Assembly (NCBI RefSeq): GCF_025460765.1
Contig: NZ_JAMWEG010000003.1
Location: 604,962-668,961 of the forward strand
Source: Micromonospora sp. MA102
GTDB taxonomy: Bacteria > Actinomycetota > Actinomycetes > Mycobacteriales > Micromonosporaceae
Reading direction: 5' to 3'
DNA length: 64,000 nt
A program made the translations under genes and the position numbers. Positions 22,666 through 31,097 of this stretch are shown here, piece after piece. The first letter of the stretch is position 1. Each line of letters opens with the position of its first letter. The notes under the pieces were generated by a model. The model saw only the letters and a list, made by a program, of their open reading frames with translations, was not told where the DNA came from and searched no databases.

Positions 22666-22728
22666 CCACCCCCTACCCCCACCCCGCACCGCACCGCACC
22701 GCACCGCCCGCCCGCACCGCCCGCCTCG

Positions 22729-22797
22729 CGCCGTTGATCATGAGGTTAACGGTGTGAAATGTCCGTCCCGGTGCCGCTAACCTCATGATCGACGGCG
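22729..22797. repeat. Palindromic intergenic repeat (24-bp arms)
   Basis: The left arm 22729-22752 and right arm 22774-22797 match at 22 of 24 positions around a 21-base loop. The core GATCATGAGGTTA / TAACCTCATGATC is perfect. The AT-rich core contrasts with its surroundings and looks like a dispersed REP/MITE-type element of Micromonosporaceae intergenic regions. It runs up to the start region of the second NUDIX gene and overlaps an ATG at 22785. Confidence 0.7.
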
Positions 22798-22826
22798 TTG
22801 GCGGGTGGGGAGTGGGTGCGGGAGCG

Positions 22827-23738
22827 GTGGAGGAGCGGCGGCGGATCGGGGCGTACGGGGTGCTGCGGGACCGGGGCGGGCGGGTGCTGCTGGCGCGGAG
22901 GTCGGAGGCCGGTCCGTTTCCGGGGGTGTGGCAGCTGCCGGGGGGCGGGATCGAGCACGCCGAGCATCCGGCGCGGGCCGTCGAGCGCGAGTTCGCCGAG
23001 GAGACCGGGCTGATCGTCGCGGCGGGCGCGATCCGGGCCGCGGTCGCCGACGTGGCCGCCTTCCCGTCCGACGGCGTCGCCGTGCACACCGACCGGCTGA
23101 TCTTCGACGTCGAGGCGCGTGGCGGTGAGCTCCGCCCGGAGCCGGCCGGCGGCAGCGACGAGCTGGGCTGGTTCACCCCGGACGAGGCGGCGGCCATGCC
23201 GCTCATGCCGTTCACCGCCGAGCTGCTCGGAGTGCCGGTGTCGCCCCTGTCGGCGGGCCTGTCCCGGGCGCTGCCGCCCGCGCCGGCCGCCCCGGCCGCC
23301 GACCGGCGGCAGCGCTTCGCCGCGTACGGGCTGGTCACCGACCCGGCCGGGCGCGTGCTGCTCACCATGATCGCCGACGGCTACCCGGGTGCCGGGAAAT
23401 GGCACCTTCCCGGCGGCGGCACCGACCACGGCGAGCAGCCCGCCGCCGGCCTGCTCCGCGAGCTGGTCGAGGAGGCCGGCCAGCTCGGCCGGGTGGTCGA
23501 TCTGCTGGCCGTGGACAACATGCACAACCCGGCCGCGCTCGGCCCGGAGGGGCGGCCGTTGGACTGGCACGGCGTACGGGTCATCTATCGGGTCCGGGTG
23601 GACGCCCCGACCGAGGCCGTGGTGACCGAGCTCGCGGGAGGGTCCACCGCGCGCGCTGCCTGGTTCGCGCCGGACCAGGTCAGGGGCCTGCGGATGACCG
23701 AGGTGGCGGCCCGGGCAACCGGACAACGGGGTAGCTGA
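22827..23738 (+). CDS. Double-NUDIX hydrolase (paralogue)
   Basis: A 303-residue paralogue of the previous NUDIX gene with the same two-domain build. Both boxes are complete here (GGGIEHAEHPARAVERE then FAEETGL; GGGTDHGEQPAAGLLRE then LVEEAGQ). I start it at GTG 22827, just before EERRRIGAYG, which aligns with the first domain of the paralogue. An in-frame ATG at 22785 lies inside the palindromic repeat and GTG 22812 is another option. The two genes appear to be an old tandem duplication. Confidence 0.83.
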   Translation: MEERRRIGAYGVLRDRGGRVLLARRSEAGPFPGVWQLPGGGIEHAEHPARAVEREFAEETGLIVAAGAIRAAVADVAAFPSDGVAVHTDRLIFDVEARGGELRPEPAGGSDELGWFTPDEAAAMPLMPFTAELLGVPVSPLSAGLSRALPPAPAAPAADRRQRFAAYGLVTDPAGRVLLTMIADGYPGAGKWHLPGGGTDHGEQPAAGLLRELVEEAGQLGRVVDLLAVDNMHNPAALGPEGRPLDWHGVRVIYRVRVDAPTEAVVTELAGGSTARAAWFAPDQVRGLRMTEVAARATGQRGS

Positions 23739-24008
23739 CGCCCGCTCACCGAGCCCGCATGGGCCTCCTCCGGTACAGTCGGTGGCAGGGATTGGCCGAC
23801 GAAAACGGGCGATGAGGCCCGAGATGGGAATGACTGAGCGGTTCGTGCGGTTAAGAGAGTTATAAGTACCGCCGGCAGCTATCGCCAACCCCCTATCCCC
23901 TGTGCAATGGTGTACTCCGCAAATGGGCTGCCGGGCCCGAAAGGTCCGGCACGAGACAGCCGGACACCCGCCCGCGTGGCGGTCACCCGATCCGGTGATG
24001 GAGGAAAC

Positions 24009-24995
24009 GTGCCGAGAGCCCCATGGCGCCGGCGTCGTACGACTGACAGTCCGCGCCCCGCAGGGCGTCGCTGGGCGGGCCGGTTGCGCCGCAGCAGTAC
24101 GTTCGCCCGCCAGGTGCTGCTGGTCCGGGTGGGCCGCCGGGACGGCGCCGCCGTCACCGGGACCGACCTGGTCACCCCCGACCACCGCTGGTCCGACCGC
24201 CAGCGCCGCCGCTACGGGCGGTACGAAGCCGAGGTCGAAGCCGTGATGCCGGTCAGCCCGGCGCTCGGCCCGGCCACGCCGGTCGACGAGTCGCCGGCCA
24301 TGTCGATCCCGCTGCTGCCGGGCGAGCGCACCGCCGCCCGGCGGGCGAAGTTCGCGCTGGTCAACGCCTGCACACTGAGCAGCCTCGTGCTCGGCATGCT
24401 GGCGATCTTCCTGGCCATGCAGGGCGAGGTCCGGATCGCGGCGCTCTGCCTGATCGCCTGCGTCGCGTTCGACGGCCTCGACGGGGCGCTGGCCCGCAAG
24501 CTCAACGTGGCCAGCCCGTTCGGCGCGCAGATGGACTCACTGGCCGACATGTGCTCCTTCGGCCTCGCGGCGCCGGTCGTGGTCTACGCCTCGCTGGCCG
24601 GCTCGGTGCCACCGGCGGCCGCCGCGGTCGCCTGCGCCCTGGTGGCGGCCTGCGCCGCCATCCGGCTCGCCCGGTTCAACGTCTCGCCCAAGGACGGCCG
24701 GTTCTTCTGCGGCGTGCCGACCACCATGGCGGCTGCCGTGCTGGCCCTGACCGTGGCGATCGGGGTGCCGGTCTCCGGGCTGGTCATGGTCGCCGGCGTG
24801 GCGCTGCTCGCCTTCGCCATGGTCTCCAGCTTCCCCTACGCGAAGCTCGCCCGGCTGGTGAAGCTGCCGCCGTGGCTCTGGCTGGCCCCGGTGGTCGGCG
24901 CGCTTGTCGACATCCGGCTCACCTTCGCCCTCGTGGTGGTGGGCTACCTGGTCAGCGGCCCGGTGCTCTGGCTGCGCCAGCGCCACACCGCCTGA
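24009..24995 (+). CDS. pssA: CDP-diacylglycerol-serine O-phosphatidyltransferase
   Basis: Makes phosphatidylserine from CDP-diacylglycerol and serine in the membrane. The CDP-alcohol phosphotransferase motif D-G-x2-G-x-x-A-R-x8-G-x3-D-x3-D is seen from Asp155 (DGLDGALARKL, then GAQMDSLADM). About eight membrane helices follow. I use GTG 24009, behind a strong GGAGG, giving 328 residues with a basic, probably cytosolic N-terminal extension; ATG 24246 would give a more usual length. The psd gene converges on it, so the two steps to phosphatidylethanolamine are neighbours. Confidence 0.88.
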   Translation: MPRAPWRRRRTTDSPRPAGRRWAGRLRRSSTFARQVLLVRVGRRDGAAVTGTDLVTPDHRWSDRQRRRYGRYEAEVEAVMPVSPALGPATPVDESPAMSIPLLPGERTAARRAKFALVNACTLSSLVLGMLAIFLAMQGEVRIAALCLIACVAFDGLDGALARKLNVASPFGAQMDSLADMCSFGLAAPVVVYASLAGSVPPAAAAVACALVAACAAIRLARFNVSPKDGRFFCGVPTTMAAAVLALTVAIGVPVSGLVMVAGVALLAFAMVSSFPYAKLARLVKLPPWLWLAPVVGALVDIRLTFALVVVGYLVSGPVLWLRQRHTA

Positions 24996-25007
24996 CCCGC
25001 AGCACGC

Positions 25008-25037
25008 AAAGGGGCGCCGCTACCGCGGCGCCCCTTT
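25008..25037. terminator. Bidirectional terminator between pssA and psd
   Basis: A perfect 13-bp stem (25008-25020 with 25025-25037) has AAA and TTTT at its feet, so it can terminate both convergent genes. Confidence 0.88.
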
Positions 25038-25050
25038 TCGCGTTCCCGGA

Positions 25051-26298
25051 TCAGCTCCAGCGGGCGATGACCGTCGACCCGCCGACCACCTTGTCGCCCG
25101 GGCCGACCAGCGGCTCGGCGGCCTCGGCCGGCAGGTAGACGTCGGTGCGCGAGCCGAACCGGATCAGGCCGAAGCGCTCGCCCCGGGCCAGCAGCGCGCC
25201 GACCGGCGCCCGCTGCACGATCCGGCGGGCGATCAGCCCGGTCCGCTGCGCCACCACCACCGTGCCGTGGTCGGTGTCCAGCACCGTGTACGCGGCCACG
25301 TTGTGCTCGGCGTCCGGCTTCATGGCGTTGACGAAGCCGCCGTCGGCGACGAAGTAGTCCACCACCTTGCCGGCCACCGGCGAGCGGTTGACGTGCACGT
25401 CCAGCACGGACAGGAAGACCGCGATCCGCAGCCACTCGCCCTCGCCGAAGCGCTCGTCGTGCAGCCGCTGCACCGACAGCACCTGACCGTCCGCCGAGGC
25501 GACCACGGCCGACGGGTCCTCCGGCACGTCCCGCTCCGGGTCGCGGAAGAACGCGGCCACCGGGGCGGCGGCCAGCGCCGGCAGCAGCCAGAGCTTCGAC
25601 TTCGGCCGGGCGGCCCGGGCCAGCGCGGCCAGCCCGAGGGTGATGCCGGCCGCAGCCACGCCGTTGGAGTCGATGTGCATGCTCCGGGTCAGCGGCACGC
25701 TCGACGGCCGGTACGCCGGGGACAGCGACGCGGCCAGCGCGGCCGGCGCCGGGGTGGAGCGCAGGTGGTGCACGCGTACCGGCGAGGAGTTGCGCAGCAC
25801 CAGGTCGGTGCGGACGCCGTGCAGCACCCCCTGCCGGTCCAGCTCGGCCCCGGCGCCCTCGGTGCGGAACAGGGGCGCGGCCACGCTCAGCACGGCCCCC
25901 TCGGCGAGGTACTTCGTCAGCCCGTCGACGGCGGTGCGGGCCTCCTCGGCGGTGCCGGTGAACGCCTCGGCCGCGATCACCACCGCGGCGGCGTCCGCCT
26001 CGGCGAGGGTGTCGACCACGCGTACCCGGTCGGCCACCCAGCGGCCCTGGGCCGTCACGTGCGCGCGGAGCGCCGCCGCGGAGGCGCCCTCCGCCGGCAC
26101 GACCGTGAGCCGGTCGCCGGGGAGCAGCGCCTCGATCGCCGCGGCCAGCACCGCGGACTCCGGGGTGGCGCCGACCAGCAGGCCGGCCTTCGCGTCGTTA
26201 CGCCGGGCGAACTCACTGACGAGGGTGCGGGCGGCGCGCTCGCCGACGCGGACCGCACCGGCGGGACCGGTGACGCGCACGGCGGGGGACTGGGTCAT
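25051..26298 (-). CDS. psd: Phosphatidylserine decarboxylase with N-terminal Rossmann-like extension
   Basis: A 415-residue protein. The C-terminal half (about 200-415) is a short-type phosphatidylserine decarboxylase proenzyme: the membrane-associated start, DVHVNRSPVAGKV, EHNVAAYTVL, and the self-cleavage site Gly382-Ser383 in RFGSRTD, which yields the pyruvoyl group. The N-terminal 190 residues are an extra alpha/beta domain (GLLVGATPESAVLAA, then VVIAAEAF) resembling a methyltransferase fold but lacking a clear SAM motif. The start is ATG 26298 behind GGAG. It converts phosphatidylserine, made by PssA, to phosphatidylethanolamine. Confidence 0.88.
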   Translation of the reverse strand: MTQSPAVRVTGPAGAVRVGERAARTLVSEFARRNDAKAGLLVGATPESAVLAAAIEALLPGDRLTVVPAEGASAAALRAHVTAQGRWVADRVRVVDTLAEADAAAVVIAAEAFTGTAEEARTAVDGLTKYLAEGAVLSVAAPLFRTEGAGAELDRQGVLHGVRTDLVLRNSSPVRVHHLRSTPAPAALAASLSPAYRPSSVPLTRSMHIDSNGVAAAGITLGLAALARAARPKSKLWLLPALAAAPVAAFFRDPERDVPEDPSAVVASADGQVLSVQRLHDERFGEGEWLRIAVFLSVLDVHVNRSPVAGKVVDYFVADGGFVNAMKPDAEHNVAAYTVLDTDHGTVVVAQRTGLIARRIVQRAPVGALLARGERFGLIRFGSRTDVYLPAEAAEPLVGPGDKVVGGSTVIARWS

Positions 26299-26470
26299 CT
26301 CGGACGGGCTCCTGACGAGGTAGAGACGGAAGGCGGCGGTGCCGACCCGGGCGACCCGGCCGACCGGGCGCCCCGGCCGCGACCGGGGCGCCACGGGTGG
26401 GCCGGCCGGCGGAGGCGAGATCTCCACCAGCCAGCATAGGCGGCGCCGCCGGCCACCCGCACCGTCGCGG

Positions 26471-27145
26471 TCAGCCCGGCCCGTCCCCGCCGGTACGCGG
26501 GCCGCCCCCCGGCCGGTCCGCCGCGTCGTCGACGGCCGGCAGTTCACGGGTGGCCGGTCCGGCCGTGCCGTCCGGGCCCTCCGTCGCGGCCGGCAGCTCG
26601 CGGGTCGCCGGCTCGACCGTGCCGTCCCGGCCGTCGGTCGCGTCCGGCAGCTCGCGGGTTGCCGGCTCGGTGCTGCCGTCCCGCTCCCCGGTCGCGGCGG
26701 GCAGTTCGCGGGTCACGGGATCCACCCGTCTCTCCGGCGCCGGCTCGACCGGGGACAGCTCGCGGGTCGCCGGCTCGCCCGGCGACCAGCGGGGCTCGGC
26801 GTCGAAGGGACGGTCCTCCCGGGCCGCGAGCGGCGCGTCGGTCACGGCGTCCGTGGCCCACTCGTCCGCCTCCTCGGTCGTTGGTGCGCCGGCCCCGCCG
26901 GCCGGCGTGCCGGTCTCGTAGGGGGCGGACACCGTCGTCTCCGCCGCTGGCGGCTCGGTGTGCCGGCCCGAGCGCAACGCGCCGACCAGGCCGAGCAGTC
27001 CGATCAGGATCAGCGCGCCGGCCAGGAACCAGCCCACCGGGGGCAGCGCCAGCCCGAGGATCCGGGCCAGCAGCCACCAGGCGGACAGCCCGAGAAAGGC
27101 CAGCCCGAAGGCGAACGACACGATGTCGGTGCGGTGAGCCTTCAC
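26471..27145 (-). CDS. Membrane protein with repeated PATRELP tail
   Basis: A 224-residue protein with two membrane helices (about 9-52) followed by a long acidic, disordered tail carrying about six copies of a motif like PATRELPAAT spaced 17-20 residues apart. No known enzyme domain. The start is GTG 27145 behind GGAGGTGA and overlaps the end of the PspC gene by four bases, so translation is coupled. It presumably works with the PspC protein at the membrane; function unknown. Confidence 0.72.
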   Translation of the reverse strand: MKAHRTDIVSFAFGLAFLGLSAWWLLARILGLALPPVGWFLAGALILIGLLGLVGALRSGRHTEPPAAETTVSAPYETGTPAGGAGAPTTEEADEWATDAVTDAPLAAREDRPFDAEPRWSPGEPATRELSPVEPAPERRVDPVTRELPAATGERDGSTEPATRELPDATDGRDGTVEPATRELPAATEGPDGTAGPATRELPAVDDAADRPGGGPRTGGDGPG

Positions 27146-28956
27146 CGGGTCACCTCCAGGTTTCCGGCGTTCACATGGACCAGCAGACGCAGCGTGCCTC
27201 CGCCGCGGCCGTCCGGCCCGAGGTCGGTGTTCTCCCACTGGCGGCCGTTCAGCCCGCCGGTCCGCCGGCCGAAGACGGTGGCGTCACCTGCGTTCACGTC
27301 GGCCACCGTGGTGACGTCGACGTTCGGCGGCACGACCACCGTCGCCTTGCCGAAGTTGACCTCGACGGTCACCTGGGTGTCCTTCTTGTCGAAGTCGACC
27401 GCCCGCAGGTCGAGGACGGCGTCGCCGAAGTTGTTCTCGTACCGGTCGGCCAGGTCCCGGTAGTCGGCCGGGGCCCAGGTGACGTTCCCGTCGATCCCGC
27501 GGACCCGGTCGTAGGAGTCGGCGACGGTGGCGATGCCCAGCGCCGCCGCGGTCACCAGACCGAGTGCGATCAGCCAGCGGGCCCGGCCGAACCAGGTGCC
27601 CACGAGCAGCCCGAGCCCGATGGTGGCCAGCACCGCGGCGAAGTAGCCGGCCGCGCCGACCGGGAACACGTCGAGCAGGTCGAACATCGCCACCACGCCC
27701 AGCGCCAGGAAGATCAGCGAGAACGTGACCGCGCCGAGCGCGGAGCGCTCCTTCGGCCGCTTCGGCGGCCGGGCCGGGCGGGCCGGCGCGGGCGGGGCGG
27801 GCGGGGTCGACCCGGCGTACGGGCCGTGCGGGGCGAACGGCGGCCGGTAGCCGCCCGGCGGCAGTGGCGCGCCCACCGGGGCGGGCGGCGGCACGGCGAC
27901 GGGCTCGGCGTAGGGACGGCCGCTCGTCGGCGCGGCCGACCACGCCGCCGCCTCCGTGCCGGGCCACGCCTCGCCGGCCCGGCTGTCCGGGACGGCCGGC
28001 GGCCGCGCCACGGTGGGCTCCGGCTCGGACCAGGCGGGCCGGGCGACGCTCGTCGCCGGCCAGCCGGCGGCGGACACCGGCGCGGGCGGGTATCCCGGCT
28101 CGGGCCGGGCGGCCGGCGGGGCGGTGACCGGCTGTTCGCCGGACCACGGCGCTGCCGCGGCCTCGGCCGGCTCGTTCGGCCACGGCGGCGCGGCCGGCGT
28201 GCCGGGCCAGGGCGCCGACGCGGTGGCGGGCGCGACCGGCCCGGCGGCGGCCGGGACGTCGGGAGCGGGCGCGGCGGCCGGCGGCGCCGGCCAGGCCACC
28301 GGCGGGACCGGACCCGGCGGCGGGCCGGGGGGCGCGCCGGGTGCCGCCGCCCGGGTGGCCGGGCCGCGCTGGTCGCGGTTGAGCAGCAGCGCGCCGCCGA
28401 TCAGGATCACCGCGCCGAGCAGGATCGCCCGGAAACCGTTGGTGACGACGTAGCCGAAGCCGACCGCGACCACGATGCTGAGCACGATCACGGTGATCGG
28501 GGACATGCTGGACCGGCCGCGGCCGAGCATCGACTCCACCGGCGAGGCGGTGTCTCCCTCGCCGGGGATGATCAGCCACGCGGTGACGTAGACCAGGAGG
28601 CCGATGCCGCCGAAGAAGCCCAGCACGGCCAGGAGCACCCGCCACAGCACCGGGTCGGTGTTGGTGGCCCGGCCGATCGCCGCGCAGACGCCGGCCAGGT
28701 AGCGGCCCTCCCGGGGGCGGACCAGCCCGTACCGGGAGGTGAAACCGGCGGCGCCGGGCGGTGGGGCGTACCCGGTGGGTGGCGGGTCGGCGAACGGCGT
28801 GCCGCCGGCGGGCGGCGGGCCCGGTGGCGGGGTGGATCCGAACGGCGGGGGCGCCGTGGCGTCGGCGGCGGTGGGCGCCGGCCCCGGCGGGGGTGGCGGT
28901 GGCCCGTCCTGTGCTGCCGCCCCGGGGCGGGGCGGACGGGCAGCGTCCTCGGTCAT
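27142..28956 (-). CDS. Large PspC-domain membrane protein
   Basis: A 604-residue protein. Residues 1-70 are Pro-rich; a PspC domain spans about 72-135 (RYLAGVCAAIGRATNTDPVLWRV and two membrane segments), then a membrane pair, a roughly 200-residue Ala/Pro-rich stretch, four further membrane helices, and a beta-rich C-terminal domain (about 500-604) resembling the LiaF-type C-terminus. It is divergent from the PspC histidine kinase, as anti-kinase or sensor partners often are. Probable role: envelope-stress sensing together with that two-component system (inference from context). Confidence 0.8.
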   Translation of the reverse strand: MTEDAARPPRPGAAAQDGPPPPPPGPAPTAADATAPPPFGSTPPPGPPPAGGTPFADPPPTGYAPPPGAAGFTSRYGLVRPREGRYLAGVCAAIGRATNTDPVLWRVLLAVLGFFGGIGLLVYVTAWLIIPGEGDTASPVESMLGRGRSSMSPITVIVLSIVVAVGFGYVVTNGFRAILLGAVILIGGALLLNRDQRGPATRAAAPGAPPGPPPGPVPPVAWPAPPAAAPAPDVPAAAGPVAPATASAPWPGTPAAPPWPNEPAEAAAAPWSGEQPVTAPPAARPEPGYPPAPVSAAGWPATSVARPAWSEPEPTVARPPAVPDSRAGEAWPGTEAAAWSAAPTSGRPYAEPVAVPPPAPVGAPLPPGGYRPPFAPHGPYAGSTPPAPPAPARPARPPKRPKERSALGAVTFSLIFLALGVVAMFDLLDVFPVGAAGYFAAVLATIGLGLLVGTWFGRARWLIALGLVTAAALGIATVADSYDRVRGIDGNVTWAPADYRDLADRYENNFGDAVLDLRAVDFDKKDTQVTVEVNFGKATVVVPPNVDVTTVADVNAGDATVFGRRTGGLNGRQWENTDLGPDGRGGGTLRLLVHVNAGNLEVTR

Positions 28957-29076
28957 GACTCCGATCCTGCTGCCCGGGCCGCCCGAGCGTCCTCAGGACC
29001 CGACCCTGACCCCACCCTGAGATCCCGGGGCCGAGGATGTCCGGGGCGTCCCCGTGGTCCGGGGCGGTCCGGACGT

Positions 29077-30387
29077 GTGACGATCGGTTCGTCGGCCGCC
29101 GCCGGCACACCGTCCGCGACCCGGGAGCCTCCGATCAGCAGCACCGTGACCCCGCACCCCCCGCGCCTCTACCGGGCCACCGAGCACCGGCTGGCCGCGG
29201 GGGTGGCCGCCGGTCTCGCCGAACACCTGGGCATCTCGGTGCTCCGGGTCCGGGTGGCGTTCATGGTGCTGCTCGGGCTGAGCGGGCTCGGGCTGCTGCT
29301 CTACGCGGCCTTCTGGGCGGTCGTCCCGCCCCGGCCCGGCGACACCGCCGTCCCGCCCCGCCGCGACCTCGCCCAGCTGCTGCCCTTCGTGGCGATCGGG
29401 CTGGGCGTGCTGCTGCTCCAGGTCGTCGCCTTCGACTCGGTCGGTGCGGCCGGCACCGCCGGCTGGCTGGTCGCCATCATCGCGGTCGGCGCCGGCGTGA
29501 TCTGGCACCAGTCCGCGCCCGAGCGCCGCCGGCAGTGGGGCGGCTCGATGGCGGTGCCCTGGCTGGGCGCGGTGGTGGAGGAGAGCGACCGGCGCGCGTT
29601 CGTGCTGCGCTTCATCGGCGGCGGGGTGCTCGTCGCGGTCGGCATCATCGGCGTGGCGGCGGTCTACTCGCCGGCGCAGAACTTCGACGCGGTGCTCAAC
29701 GGCATCATCTTCGCGCTCGTCGGGCTGGCCGGCGTGGGCGTGGTGACCGGCCCGGTGCTCTGGCGCACCTGGAACCAGCTCCGCTCCGAGCGCGAGGCGC
29801 GCATCCGGGAGCAGGAGCGGGCCGAGCTGGCCGCCATGGTGCACGACCAGGTGCTGCACACCCTCGCCCTGATCCAGCGCAACGCCGCCGACGTCAAGAC
29901 GGTGCAGCGGCTGGCCCGGGGCCAGGAGCGGTCGCTGCGGAACTGGCTCTACAAGCCGGCCGCCTCGCCGACCGAACGCTTCGCGGCCGCCCTGGAGCAG
30001 GCCGCCGCCGAGGTGGAGGACACCTTCGCGATCACGGTGGAGACCGTGGTGGTCGGTGACCGGGAGACCGACGAACGGGTCGGGGCGCTGGTCGCCGCGG
30101 CCCGGGAGGCGCTGGTCAACGCGGCCCGGCATGCCGAGGTACGCACCGTCTCGCTCTATGCCGAGGTGGAGCCGGAACAGGTGAGCGCCTTCATCCGGGA
30201 CCGGGGCAAGGGCTTCGACCCGGATACCGTGGAGGATCACCGGCACGGGGTCCGGGGTTCGATCATCGGACGGATGAAGCGGCACGGCGGCCGGGCGGAG
30301 ATCAGGTCCGAGCCGGGAGAGGGGACCGAGGTGCGGCTGATCCTGCCGATCAGCGGCTCGGGCTCCACGGCGGAAAGGGACAGATGA
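29077..30387 (+). CDS. PspC-domain sensor histidine kinase (NarL/LiaS type)
   Basis: A 436-residue membrane kinase. A PspC domain is fused at the N-terminus (about 30-90), followed by several more membrane helices, a HisKA_3-type dimerisation region with His256 in MVHDQVLHTL, and the ATPase domain (EALVNAARHA, DRGKGFDP, then GRAEIRSEPGEGTEV). I use GTG 29077 because the codons from there already show high GC at third positions; GTG 29146 is the alternative. The response-regulator gene overlaps its stop by four bases (ATGA), giving coupled translation. Confidence 0.87.
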   Translation: MTIGSSAAAGTPSATREPPISSTVTPHPPRLYRATEHRLAAGVAAGLAEHLGISVLRVRVAFMVLLGLSGLGLLLYAAFWAVVPPRPGDTAVPPRRDLAQLLPFVAIGLGVLLLQVVAFDSVGAAGTAGWLVAIIAVGAGVIWHQSAPERRRQWGGSMAVPWLGAVVEESDRRAFVLRFIGGGVLVAVGIIGVAAVYSPAQNFDAVLNGIIFALVGLAGVGVVTGPVLWRTWNQLRSEREARIREQERAELAAMVHDQVLHTLALIQRNAADVKTVQRLARGQERSLRNWLYKPAASPTERFAAALEQAAAEVEDTFAITVETVVVGDRETDERVGALVAAAREALVNAARHAEVRTVSLYAEVEPEQVSAFIRDRGKGFDPDTVEDHRHGVRGSIIGRMKRHGGRAEIRSEPGEGTEVRLILPISGSGSTAERDR

Positions 30388-31070
30388 CCATGGTCGAGCA
30401 GGGACCGGTCGAGGGCGCGGCGCCCCGTGACGGGCGGCTGCGGGTGTTCCTCGTGGACGACCACGCGATGTTCCGGGCCGGCGTCCGCGCCGAACTCGGC
30501 GCGCGCGTCGAGGTGGTCGGCGAGGCCAGCACGGTGGCGGAGGCGGTCAGCCGGATCGCGGCGATGCAGCCGGACGTGGTGCTGCTCGACGTGCACATGC
30601 CCGACGGCGGCGGCCGGGCGGTGCTGGAGGCGATGCGGCGTACGCACCCGCAGGTGCGGTTCCTCGCGCTGAGCGTGTCCGACGCCGCCGAGGACGTGAT
30701 CGGGCTGATCCGGGCGGGCGCCCGGGGCTACGTCACGAAGACCATCTCGCCGGAGGAGCTGACCGACGCCATCCGACGGGTGGCCGACGGGGACGCGGTG
30801 TTCAGCCCGCGGTTGGCCGGGTTCGTGCTGGACGCCTTCGCGGCCCGGCCGGACGCGCCGGTGGCCGACCCCGAGCTGGACCAGCTGACCAACCGGGAGC
30901 GCGAGGTGCTCCGGCTGCTCGCCCGGGGGTACGCGTACAAGGAGATCGCCCGGGAGCTCTACATCTCGATCAAGACGGTCGAGACGCACGTCTCCAACGT
31001 GCTGCGCAAGCTGCAGATGTCCAACCGGTACGAGCTGTCGCGCTGGGCCGCCGACCGCCGCCTGGTCTGA
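30384..31070 (+). CDS. NarL-family response regulator
   Basis: A 228-residue regulator with a receiver domain (acidic pair Asp25-Asp26, phosphoacceptor Asp69 in LLDVHMPDG, Lys in YVTKTIS) and a LuxR-type helix-turn-helix at about 165-228 (LTNREREVLRLLARG, then EIARELYISIKTVETH). All phosphorylation residues are present. It is the partner of the PspC kinase upstream. A likely target is the divergent PspC operon. Confidence 0.92.
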   Translation: MTMVEQGPVEGAAPRDGRLRVFLVDDHAMFRAGVRAELGARVEVVGEASTVAEAVSRIAAMQPDVVLLDVHMPDGGGRAVLEAMRRTHPQVRFLALSVSDAAEDVIGLIRAGARGYVTKTISPEELTDAIRRVADGDAVFSPRLAGFVLDAFAARPDAPVADPELDQLTNREREVLRLLARGYAYKEIARELYISIKTVETHVSNVLRKLQMSNRYELSRWAADRRLV

Positions 31071-31097
31071 CCGCTCCGCCGGCGCCGGCCCGGGGCG

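Noticed and set aside
22684..22706. Short GCACC tandem repeat as a regulatory element
   Set aside because: A simple five-base repeat in a G/C-rich intergenic stretch; nothing links it to a function.
26490..26800. CRISPR-like repeated DNA
   Set aside because: The regular repeats are in frame in a coding sequence (PATRELP units) with imperfect copies and no spacers or cas genes.
26659..29076. A long plus-strand open frame joined to the histidine kinase
   Set aside because: It is a chance extension across the antisense of two PspC-region genes; the kinase begins at about 29077, where codon composition and domain order fit.
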